DNA from: an uncultured Lachnospiraceae bacterium
GTDB taxonomy: Bacteria; Bacillota; Clostridia; Lachnospirales; Lachnospiraceae
DNA: 64,000 nucleotides
Assembly: GCA_900318375.1 (NCBI GenBank)
Contig: ONKG01000011.1
Span: forward strand, 1 to 64,000
Reading direction: 5' to 3'
Part shown: piece by piece, positions 9,278 through 16,444 of the stretch
Numbering within the stretch: position 1 is the stretch's first letter
Layout of the letters: every line of letters begins with the position of its first letter
Program-made: the position numbers and the translations under genes
The notes under the pieces: model-generated
Database searches by the model: none
What the model was told of the DNA's origin: nothing
The model's input: the letters and a program-made list of their open reading frames with translations, nothing else

Positions 9278-10153
9278 ATGTTCAGGATTCTTAAAAAAGA
9301 AAATCTTGCTCCGAACATCTTTCTGATGGACGTGGAGGCTCCCAGGATCGCGAAGAATGCGCTCCCCGGCCAGTTCCTGATCGTTCGTGTGGATGATGAA
9401 GGCGAGAGAGTGCCGCTGACCATCTGCGATTATAATCCGGCTGCCGGCACTGTACAGATCGTATTCCAGGTCGTCGGCGGAGAGACACAGAGAATGTCTC
9501 AGCTCAATGAAGGCGACAGCTTCCACGATATTGTTGGTCCTCTGGGAAAACCTTCTGATCTCACAGAACTCCCCATTGAGGAACTTAAGAAAATGAAGAT
9601 CTGCTTCATCGCAGGCGGTGTCGGTACTGCACCTGTCTACTGCCAGCTGAAGTGGCTCCACGATAAGGGCGTGACCGTCGACTGCATCCAGGGTGCCAAG
9701 ACAAAGGACATCATCATCCTCGAGGATGAGATGCGCGCAGTCTCCAACCTGCATATCTGCACGGATGACGGTTCCTACGGCATCAACGGAAATGTCACAG
9801 TTGCCCTCCAGAAGCTGTATGATGACGGAATGCGCTTTGACCGCGTTGTCGCGATCGGCCCCATGATCATGATGAAATTCGTATGTCTGCTGACCAAAAA
9901 ACTGGGCATTGAGACCATCGTCAGCATGAACCCTATCATGGTCGACGGCACCGGCATGTGCGGCGCCTGCCGCCTCATGGTCGGCGACAAGGTCCAGTTT
10001 GCCTGTGTAGACGGCCCCGAATTTGACGGGCACCTGGTAGATTTCGATCAGGCTATGCAGCGATCCCGTATGTATGCAACGGAAGAGGGACGTCTCTTCC
10101 TGAAGGCCAAGGAAGGCGACACCCACCACGGCGGCTGCGGAAACTGCGGCTGA
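9278..10153 (+). CDS. nfnA: NfnA-type subunit (sulfide/dihydroorotate dehydrogenase-like FAD/NAD-binding protein)
   Basis: Small subunit of NADH-dependent reduced ferredoxin:NADP+ oxidoreductase, a cytoplasmic flavin-based electron-bifurcating complex linking ferredoxin, NADH and NADPH pools. The ferredoxin-reductase-like FAD domain includes RVPLTICDY, and the NAD domain shows GGVGTAPVYCQL. A [2Fe-2S] site near the C-terminus is visible as DGTGMCGACR plus FACVDGPEF: three cysteines, with an upstream Asp as the likely fourth ligand as known for NfnA. 291 aa is normal. The AGGAGG ribosome site is strong. nfnB follows after 58 bp. The alternative names GltB-like or SudB apply to the same family. 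Confidence 0.9.
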   Translation: MFRILKKENLAPNIFLMDVEAPRIAKNALPGQFLIVRVDDEGERVPLTICDYNPAAGTVQIVFQVVGGETQRMSQLNEGDSFHDIVGPLGKPSDLTELPIEELKKMKICFIAGGVGTAPVYCQLKWLHDKGVTVDCIQGAKTKDIIILEDEMRAVSNLHICTDDGSYGINGNVTVALQKLYDDGMRFDRVVAIGPMIMMKFVCLLTKKLGIETIVSMNPIMVDGTGMCGACRLMVGDKVQFACVDGPEFDGHLVDFDQAMQRSRMYATEEGRLFLKAKEGDTHHGGCGNCG

Positions 10154-10211
10154 TGCATGTGATTCATGGATTCAGGAAAAGCTTTCGAATATACAAGGAA
10201 GGAAAAAGACT

Positions 10212-11606
10212 ATGGCAGCAAATATGATGGTTAAAGTCCCGGTCCGTGAGCAGGATCCCAAAGTCCGTGCCACGAATTTCAAAGAAGTATGTCTGGGATA
10301 CAATAAAGAAGAGGCAGAAGCCGAAGCGGCAAGATGCCTGAACTGCAAAAATCCCCGCTGTGTCGAAGGTTGCCCCGTTTCGATCGACATTCCCGGATTT
10401 ATCCAGAAGGTCAAAGAGAGCGATGTGAAGGGCGCCTACGATGTGATCAGCCTTTCCTCCGCACTTCCCGCTGTCTGCGGACGTGTCTGTCCTCAGGAAT
10501 CCCAGTGTGAAGGCGTCTGTGTGCGCGGTATCAAGGGCGAAGCCGTCTCCATCGGCAAGCTCGAGCGCTATGTTGCCGACACTGCACGCGAGATGGGCAT
10601 CAAGCCTTCCACTGATGCGGCGCCCAAGGGCAAAAAGGTCGCGATCATCGGCTCCGGACCGTCCGGACTTACCTGCGCAGGCGACCTGGCCCGCATGGGT
10701 TATGATGTCACTATTTTCGAAGCCCTGCACAAGGCAGGCGGCGTTCTGGTCTATGGTATCCCCGAGTTCCGTCTTCCCAAGGATGCGGTCGTGGAGAAGG
10801 AGATCGAGAACGTCAAGGCACTGGGTGTCAAGATCGAGACCGACTGTGTCATCGGCAAGTCCACCACTGTCGACGCCCTGATGAAGGAAGAGGGCTTTGA
10901 CGCCGTCTTTATCGGCTCCGGCGCAGGCCTTCCCAAGTTCATGCACATCCCCGGCGAGCAGGCCATGGGCGTATTCTCCGCAAACGAATACCTCACCAGG
11001 AGCAACCTGATGAAGGCTTTCAGCGACGATTCCAGGACCCCGATCATGAAGCCCAAAAAGGCTGTCATCGTCGGCGGCGGCAACGTCGCTATGGACGCAG
11101 CCAGGACCGCTCTGCGCCTGGGCGCCGAGACCCACATCGTCTACCGCAGAAGTGAGGAAGAGCTCCCCGCAAGACGTGAGGAAGTCCTCCATGCCAAGGA
11201 AGAAGGCATCGTATTCAACCTTCTGACCAACCCCGTTGAGATCCATGCCGATGAGAAGGGCTGGGTCAAGGGAATCACCTGCCTGCGCATGGAACTGGGC
11301 GAGCCCGATGCTTCCGGCAGACGCAGCCCCGTTGAGATCCCCGGCTCCGAATTCTACATCGAGTGTGACGCAGTCATCATGTCCCTGGGCACATCCCCCA
11401 ACCCTCTGATCGCTTCCACGACAGAAGGTCTGGACATCAACCGCCGCAAGTGCATCGTTGCAAACGAAGACAACGGCCAGACCTCCAAGGAAGGCGTCTT
11501 CGCAGGCGGCGACGCAGTCACCGGCGCAGCTACTGTCATCCTCGCTATGGGGGCAGGAAAGGCAGCTGCCAAGGGCATCGACGAGTATCTTTCAGGAAAA
11601 GCCTGA
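10212..11606 (+). CDS. nfnB: NfnB-type subunit (NADPH-dependent glutamate synthase small-chain-like)
   Basis: Large subunit of the NfnAB transhydrogenase, homologous to the glutamate synthase beta chain and often auto-annotated gltA. The N-terminal cysteine-rich region (CLNCKNPRCVEGCP and CGRVCPQESQCEGVC) holds two [4Fe-4S] clusters. The FAD Rossmann motif is IGSGPSGLTCAGDLARMGY, and the NADPH Rossmann motif is IVGGGNVAMDAARTALRLGA. 464 aa is normal. No glutamate synthase large chain is adjacent; the neighbour is nfnA, which favours the bifurcating transhydrogenase over glutamate synthesis. The last 14 codons (AAAKGIDEYLSGKA) are repeated twice more downstream. Confidence 0.9.
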   Translation: MAANMMVKVPVREQDPKVRATNFKEVCLGYNKEEAEAEAARCLNCKNPRCVEGCPVSIDIPGFIQKVKESDVKGAYDVISLSSALPAVCGRVCPQESQCEGVCVRGIKGEAVSIGKLERYVADTAREMGIKPSTDAAPKGKKVAIIGSGPSGLTCAGDLARMGYDVTIFEALHKAGGVLVYGIPEFRLPKDAVVEKEIENVKALGVKIETDCVIGKSTTVDALMKEEGFDAVFIGSGAGLPKFMHIPGEQAMGVFSANEYLTRSNLMKAFSDDSRTPIMKPKKAVIVGGGNVAMDAARTALRLGAETHIVYRRSEEELPARREEVLHAKEEGIVFNLLTNPVEIHADEKGWVKGITCLRMELGEPDASGRRSPVEIPGSEFYIECDAVIMSLGTSPNPLIASTTEGLDINRRKCIVANEDNGQTSKEGVFAGGDAVTGAATVILAMGAGKAAAKGIDEYLSGKA

Positions 11607-11769
11607 TGCGCTAATGAACGATGCCCTTCGCATGCAGCCTCGGCAGCTGCCAAGGGCATCGACGAGTATCTTTCCGGAAAAGCCTGATAAGCAAAATGAA
11701 GGATGCCCTTCGCATGCAGCCCCGGCAGCTGCCAAGGGCATCGACGAGTACCTGTCCGGAAAAGCGTAA
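11561..11769 (+). repeat. Tandem duplication of the nfnB 3' end
   Basis: The segment starting GGCAGCTGCCAAGGGCATCG occurs at 11561 (inside nfnB), 11642 and 11724, with periods of 81 and 82 bp. Each copy encodes AAAKGIDEYLSGKA followed by a stop (TGA, TGA, TAA). The spacer between copies carries GATGCCCTTCGCATGCAGCC, which is complementary to the start of the next copy, so two long imperfect hairpins form at 11620-11660 and 11702-11742. Copies 2 and 3 have no start codon or ribosome site of their own. Confidence 0.9.
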
Positions 11770-11874
11770 AGTGTAGTTCAGAGGAAAAGGACGAGTCTTT
11801 ACAGTACACATCCTTTGTGACTCGGGATTTGTTCGCTTGGAATAACTAAGGCTCACTGATGCAAAAAATATGGC

Positions 11875-11909
11875 AAAACGCCCGTCCGTGTTGGACGGGC
11901 GTTTTGTTT
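11875..11909 (+). terminator. Rho-independent terminator downstream of nfnB
   Basis: AAAACGCCCGTCC pairs perfectly with GGACGGGCGTTTT around a GTGTT loop, followed by GTTTG. The 13-bp stem is flanked by A and T tracts, so it could stop transcription in both directions. The remaining gap up to 12068 holds only small palindromes (GGTTCGCGAACC at 11970-11981 and ACGGCGTTCGCCGT near 11998) and no gene. Confidence 0.9.
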
Positions 11910-12068
11910 GCCGTCTTTTTGCAATCAGATTCGCCAAGTAATGGAGAATGCAATGATTCATGCTGACAGGTTCGCGAACCGCGTTCACTCACTGTCACGG
12001 CGTTCGCCGTATTCATCGTATACATTCGGAAGCCTAAGGTCACCTATTCGAACTACAACGTATTAAAA

Positions 12069-12090
12069 AATCCGGCCAAGGCCGGATTAT
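12069..12090 (-). terminator. Terminator of the - strand membrane protein gene
   Basis: On the - strand AATCCGGCC and GGCCGGATT form a stem followed by TTTTTAATA. It overlaps the stop codon of the gene read from 12608. Confidence 0.8.
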
Positions 12091-12608
12091 CTTAAGTATT
12101 GCACCTGGGCTTCTCGGGGCACCCGGCTCAGGATGTAGCCTCTTACAAAAGACATATCCTGCTCGGGAACATAGACGCGAGGTCCGCCGAAGCTTCCTAT
12201 GAGTTCTATATACTTGCTGGTGACGATTACCCTCTTTGTCTTCTTAAAGCTGAAGATTGCGCGGGTCTTGCCGGAGCCGGTTTCGATATATTCATTTGTC
12301 AGATGATAGATTTCTCTCATCGTGCCCGGCAGCTTGTTTAATACCCGGCAGATAAAGAAGGAAATCAGCAGAAATGCAGCAACACATGCTGCAACTATTG
12401 CAAACGACATGAGGTCACTGTTCATAACCGACAGAAAGCCCCCGAAAGCCAGGATAATGGCTGCAATAGCGCCGCAGATTTTCATGGTCAATTCGTAAGC
12501 CCTCTGTTCATATTCCTTTTCAACAGCGCATTTCCAGCGAAAGGAACCGTCTTCCTGAAGTGTAAGCTGATCAGGATATTCATAAAGTGTAAACGGTGTT
12601 GTTGCCAT
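12087..12608 (-). CDS. Hypothetical two-TM membrane protein
   Basis: A 173-residue protein with two adjacent hydrophobic helices (about residues 43-63 and 68-90), flanked by a soluble N-terminus starting TPFTLYEYPDQLTL and a C-terminal beta-rich region (IFSFKKTKRVIVTSKYIELI) that could be a small PH-like sheet. No signal peptide or catalytic motif is seen. Ribosome site AAGGG stands about 9 bases before ATG on the - strand. It is the only - strand gene in the first 37 kb and has its own terminator. Function unknown; the layout resembles small clostridial membrane proteins with a bacterial-PH-like tail. Confidence 0.7.
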   Translation of the reverse strand: MATTPFTLYEYPDQLTLQEDGSFRWKCAVEKEYEQRAYELTMKICGAIAAIILAFGGFLSVMNSDLMSFAIVAACVAAFLLISFFICRVLNKLPGTMREIYHLTNEYIETGSGKTRAIFSFKKTKRVIVTSKYIELIGSFGGPRVYVPEQDMSFVRGYILSRVPREAQVQYLR

Positions 12609-13007
12609 ATTAATTTACCCTTAAATACATGTCGAAGCGCTCCTGCGCTGAATTGCCCGAGGCGAAATTCGATTTTCAAAGTCTTTCATATATGGACTTT
12701 GGAAGCGGCAATTTCTTCGATGGAATTATTGGAGGCTTGCGGCGATTCGACGCAAACTATTGGAGTGAAAAACATAAAATCGGTAAATTTCTTACTTCTT
12801 CTGCAGCAGCATCTTTCTTAAAACAGAGCACCGACCGGAATACTTTATCTTACCATATAAAAGAGTCTCATGATAGTCACATCTTAAATCACCTGTAAGA
12901 CTGTCTTTTAGTCTCTGTGATATCTGCCGTACGGTTTATCGGGAAGCCTGAGATAGCAGCGATTCCGCATCTTTTCGTCATTTTGCGCTCTTTATCAGAC
13001 ATTAATC
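12609..13007. other. Intergenic region, no convincing gene
   Basis: About 400 bp between the divergent membrane-protein gene and the phoH promoter. An 89-codon open frame at 12629-12898 has no ribosome site, a composition unlike its neighbours and no recognisable sequence. The promoter of the - strand gene should lie in the first part. No palindrome or known riboswitch motif was recognised. Confidence 0.4.
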
Positions 13008-13130
13008 TATAATTGAAGGAGATTTGATCTCAGGGCCTGAACTCCAAAGGATGTATGCCGTGAAGGCCCGTCTCCCTGAATCTCTGCTGACCCGGGATCC
13101 CCGGTAAACTGAGACAGTGGTCTTTTTTTT
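13008..13130 (+). promoter_or_regulatory. Candidate promoter and structured leader of phoH
   Basis: A perfect -10 box TATAAT (13008-13013) has only a poor -35 (TTGCGC with 19-bp spacing). The predicted leader can fold: TCTCAG (13030-13035) pairs with CTGAGA near 13109. Inside that, GGGCCT pairs with AGGCCC. The enclosed part ends just before eight T residues. About 80 nt then remain before the phoH ribosome site. The layout (branched stem, T-run, gene) resembles a cis-regulatory leader, but I match it to no known riboswitch class. Confidence 0.35.
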
Positions 13131-13209
13131 GCTTGCATGCAGGCTGTGCTTTGACTATTATAGGAAAAGCGGTATTTTCGCTGTAAAGGTAATTCCGGAG
13201 GTTGATTGT

Positions 13210-14247
13210 ATGGAAAAAGAACTGGATTTCAGTGCGGAAATCCAAAGAGATATTTTCGGTATGCAGGATGCGCATGTCCGTAAAATCGAAAAAGAACTTC
13301 AGGTCAGTATTGTCTCCCGAAATGGATCCATGAAGGTGATCGGAGAGGAAAGGAATGTGGAGGCAGCGGTTGTTCTGCTGGAGGACATGGCCGGACTTTC
13401 CGAGCACGGTTCCGAGGTGACGTCCCAGCAGGTGGACTACGCGCTGGATATGAAAGATGACGCAGAGCCCGGCATGCTGCAGAAGATGGACGGAGATATT
13501 ATCTGCCACACTGTGAGCGGCAAGCCTGTCCGTCCCAAGACTGTCGGACAGCAGAAATATATCAATGCGATCCGCGATAATCTGATCGTTTTCGCAAACG
13601 GCCCCGCCGGCACCGGAAAGACATTTCTTGCCATGGCTATGGCGATCACGGCTTTTATGAACGGGGAAGTGGAGAGGATCATTCTCACCAGACCTGCGAT
13701 TGAAGCCGGTGAGAAGCTGGGTTTTCTGCCCGGCGATCTTCAGAGCAAGGTCGATCCCTATCTGCGTCCCCTCTATGACGCTCTCTATCAGATCATGGGC
13801 GCGGAGAGGTTCCAGGCCAATATGGAGAAGGGCCTGATCGAAGTTGCTCCGCTGGCTTATATGCGCGGGCGTACGTTGGACAATGCCTATATCATTCTGG
13901 ATGAGGCGCAGAACACAACGCCGGAACAGATGAAAATGTTCCTCACTCGTTTCGGCTTCGGATCTCACGCGGTCATTACCGGCGATGCGTCGCAGAAGGA
14001 CCTGGCGCCTGACCGCCGTTCCGGCCTGGATGTCGCCATGCAGGTCTTAAAACATGTCGACGGTATCAAATTCATCACCCTCGACGCACGCGATGTTGTC
14101 CGCCATCCTCTGGTGCAGAAGATCGTCAAGGCCTACGAAAATTATGAACTTGCCGCTGCCCGCCGCAGCAGAGAACGTCAGGACAAACAGGACCGTTTCG
14201 GCGGCAGAATTGAACAGCGGAGAAATAAGCCCGGCAGGAATGATTGA
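13210..14247 (+). CDS. phoH: PhoH family ATPase
   Basis: A cytoplasmic P-loop ATPase/RNA-helicase-like protein, commonly next to ybeY and connected with RNA metabolism. A short N-terminal KH-like region (about 30-75, RNGSMKVIGEERNVEAA) precedes the PhoH domain with Walker A NGPAGTGKTFLA and Walker B AYIILDEAQNTT. The end is basic and low-complexity (RRNKPGRND). I chose ATG 13210 because GGAGG lies 10 bases upstream and the family starts here; an upstream in-frame ATG at 13117 would add 31 hydrophobic residues that do not belong. 345 aa. ybeY follows after 18 bp, the usual Firmicutes order. Confidence 0.93.
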   Translation: MEKELDFSAEIQRDIFGMQDAHVRKIEKELQVSIVSRNGSMKVIGEERNVEAAVVLLEDMAGLSEHGSEVTSQQVDYALDMKDDAEPGMLQKMDGDIICHTVSGKPVRPKTVGQQKYINAIRDNLIVFANGPAGTGKTFLAMAMAITAFMNGEVERIILTRPAIEAGEKLGFLPGDLQSKVDPYLRPLYDALYQIMGAERFQANMEKGLIEVAPLAYMRGRTLDNAYIILDEAQNTTPEQMKMFLTRFGFGSHAVITGDASQKDLAPDRRSGLDVAMQVLKHVDGIKFITLDARDVVRHPLVQKIVKAYENYELAAARRSRERQDKQDRFGGRIEQRRNKPGRND

Positions 14248-14265
14248 GGGCAGAAGGAATAAACT

Positions 14266-14841
14266 ATGATAAATCCTGATTTTCATGAGGACGAAAGGAT
14301 AATTTCCGGCGATGCGGAAGGCCCTTTTTTTGAACTGGAGGCGGAAATCCTCACCGAGGGTCCTGAAAACCGGAAGTTTGATTTTGATGCGGCGGAGCTG
14401 GCACAGCAGGTCTGCCGGGCAGTGCTCACGGAAGAGAACTGTCCTTATGACGCAAGTGTCTATCTGCTGGTCACCGATGAAGAAGAAGTGCACCGCATGA
14501 ATCTTGAGTACCGCGGAATCGACAGGACCACAGATGTCCTTTCTTTTCCGGCTCTGCCCTTTGAGACGGAATCAGATTTTTCCGCTGTCGAAGAGAACGA
14601 GATGGATTATATCGACCCCGATACCGGATGCCTGCAGCTTGGCGATATTGTGATCAATGCTTCCCGCGTCTGGGAGCAGGCGCAGGAATACGGCCACAGC
14701 ACGCGCAGGGAATTTGCCTTCCTTGTTGCCCACAGTATGCTGCATCTTTGCGGATATGATCACATGACACAAGAGGAGAGCGCCCGGATGGAGGTAAAGC
14801 AGGAGGCTGTCCTGCAGAGCCTGGGAATCACGCGCTCATAA
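14266..14841 (+). CDS. ybeY: Endoribonuclease YbeY (rRNA maturation factor)
   Basis: A metal-dependent single-strand endoribonuclease needed for 16S rRNA 3'-end maturation and ribosome quality control. The zinc-binding signature H-x3-H-x5-H is seen as HSMLHLCGYDH near residues 158-168. Upstream lies the family segment RTTDVLSFPALPF. At 191 aa it is slightly longer than the usual 150-170 because of an acidic N-terminal extension and an acidic insertion (SAVEENEMDYIDPDTG) before LGDIVI. Ribosome site AGAAGGA. It sits in the phoH operon. Confidence 0.95.
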   Translation: MINPDFHEDERIISGDAEGPFFELEAEILTEGPENRKFDFDAAELAQQVCRAVLTEENCPYDASVYLLVTDEEEVHRMNLEYRGIDRTTDVLSFPALPFETESDFSAVEENEMDYIDPDTGCLQLGDIVINASRVWEQAQEYGHSTRREFAFLVAHSMLHLCGYDHMTQEESARMEVKQEAVLQSLGITRS

Positions 14842-14941
14842 GGTGCTTAGAGGGGCTTAGGCTCTTATGCTCAGGCTGTTATGCCCGGCGCAGGCAGCTG
14901 ACCCTGTCAGGATCTGTCGGGGCAGTCTGCAGGAAAAAAAC

Positions 14942-16432
14942 ATGAGACTAAGGGTGGCGGATACCATGGAAAATGCCAGCAGCAGGATTGCCGTGATCGG
15001 CGGCGGAGCATCCGGATGCATGGCCGCGATCGCGGCTGCGCAGGCGGGATGCCGGGTCACGATTTTTGAGAAAAATGAAAAGATCGGAAAAAAGATATAC
15101 GCAACCGGTAACGGCAGGTGTAATCTGACCAACCTGTTCCTGGACAGTTCCTGTTATCACACGCAGGAAAAACAGAGTTCCGGCGGGGAAACCGGCAGGA
15201 AGAATACGGCAAATACAGATGATATTTCCAGAGTCCTTTCTCTGATCGGCCGGTTTTCCCGGGAGGATCTGATCCGCTTTTTCAGAGAGGCGGGTGTGCC
15301 CGTGCATGACCGCGATGGATATGTCTATCCGCGCACGGACCAGGCGGAGACAGTCGTCGAGGCGCTGAAAAAATGCATGCGGCAGCTCGGCATACAGATC
15401 TGTACGGACTGCACAGTCCTGGGGATCGAGAAAATTGAACAGAAGAGCGGAAGAGATTCATTCTGTATTCACTATAGTATTTCCGCCCATGAAAAGGCTG
15501 TTTCCTTTAATTCCGGGAGAGGGAAGGAAAAAAAGAAAGGGAAAGGCACAGCCGGCACTATATCTGTGAAAGCCGGCCCAAAGCCTGCTTCCCGTACAGC
15601 AGAGTCTGCTGCAGTTGAAAAGCAGGACCCTTTTTGCTGCGATGCAGTGATCCTCTGTACGGGAGGAATGGCGGGGCCCGCCTTTGGCTGCAGCGGCGAT
15701 GGCTACCGTTTTGCGGAGTCTTTGGACCACAGCGTGGTCCGGCCGCTTCCTGCACTGACCCGTCTGGAAAGCGGGGACCCTGCCCTTCGCCGTGCCGCAG
15801 GTGTCCGCTGCCATGCGTCTGTGATGCTGATGAAAGTATGCGGCGGTGAGTATTCTGTATTCGGCTTTGAAGACGGCGAACTGCAGATCACGGACAAGAG
15901 TATTTCAGGTATTCCGGTTTTTCAGATCAGCGGACAGGCAGCAAGACTCCTTTCACAGGGACACAAAGTATGCGTGCGGATTGACTTTTTGCCGGAGTTT
16001 TCTCAGGAAGAGTTCGAGGAAGAACTGGACAAGCGTCTGAGGCAGGACCGCGGCCAGATGCTGGGAGATTTCCTGCTGGGGCTGGCACACCGGAAAGTGG
16101 TCGATTTGGTACTTGCCCGGGAGGGGCTGCAGGCGGAAATGAAAGCCAGGCGTTTTTCAGGCCGCGACCTGCGTGCAATCATGCAGAAACTCAGGGCTTT
16201 TGATCTGCAGGTGACCGGCACGGGCGGCTTTGACCACGCCCAGGTCACCAGCGGCGGCGTACCTCTGTCCGAAGTGGACGATTCCCTACAGTCGCAGAAG
16301 TGCAGAGGCCTGTTTCTGGCAGGAGAACTGCTGGATGTGGACGGGCGATGCGGAGGTTACAACCTGCAGTGGGCAATGACCAGCGGTACTCTGGCCGGCC
16401 GGTCTGCTGCAAGATTAATTCATAACAGATAA
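14942..16432 (+). CDS. NAD(P)/FAD-dependent oxidoreductase, HI0933/YhiN family
   Basis: A flavoprotein of the BaiN/HI0933 family (also labelled aminoacetone oxidase family). The N-terminal dinucleotide motif is IAVIGGGASGCMAAIAAAQAG, followed by the family segment ATGNGRCNLTN. ILCTGGMAGPAFGCSGDGY and the C-terminal TGGFDHAQVTSGGV and GELLDVDGRCGGYNLQWAMTSG complete the fold. The substrate is not known from sequence; some relatives reduce bile-acid intermediates. Start at 14942 is supported by AGGA seven bases upstream; 14966 is an alternative. At 496 aa it carries a lysine- and glycine-rich insertion (about 190-225) compared with the usual 400-420. Confidence 0.88.
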   Translation: MRLRVADTMENASSRIAVIGGGASGCMAAIAAAQAGCRVTIFEKNEKIGKKIYATGNGRCNLTNLFLDSSCYHTQEKQSSGGETGRKNTANTDDISRVLSLIGRFSREDLIRFFREAGVPVHDRDGYVYPRTDQAETVVEALKKCMRQLGIQICTDCTVLGIEKIEQKSGRDSFCIHYSISAHEKAVSFNSGRGKEKKKGKGTAGTISVKAGPKPASRTAESAAVEKQDPFCCDAVILCTGGMAGPAFGCSGDGYRFAESLDHSVVRPLPALTRLESGDPALRRAAGVRCHASVMLMKVCGGEYSVFGFEDGELQITDKSISGIPVFQISGQAARLLSQGHKVCVRIDFLPEFSQEEFEEELDKRLRQDRGQMLGDFLLGLAHRKVVDLVLAREGLQAEMKARRFSGRDLRAIMQKLRAFDLQVTGTGGFDHAQVTSGGVPLSEVDDSLQSQKCRGLFLAGELLDVDGRCGGYNLQWAMTSGTLAGRSAARLIHNR

Positions 16433-16444
16433 TTCAGATAATAT

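Noticed and set aside
10212-11606. Glutamate synthase small chain as primary call
   Set aside because: No large GltB chain is adjacent and the partner is an NfnA-type flavoprotein, so the transhydrogenase reading fits better.
11458-11769. 103-codon frame spanning the nfnB tail and its duplicates
   Set aside because: It starts inside nfnB in another frame without a ribosome site. It ends in the nfnB-like peptide only because the third repeat shifts into that frame.
12629-12898. 89-codon + strand frame
   Set aside because: No ribosome site, odd composition and no similarity recognised; treated as intergenic.
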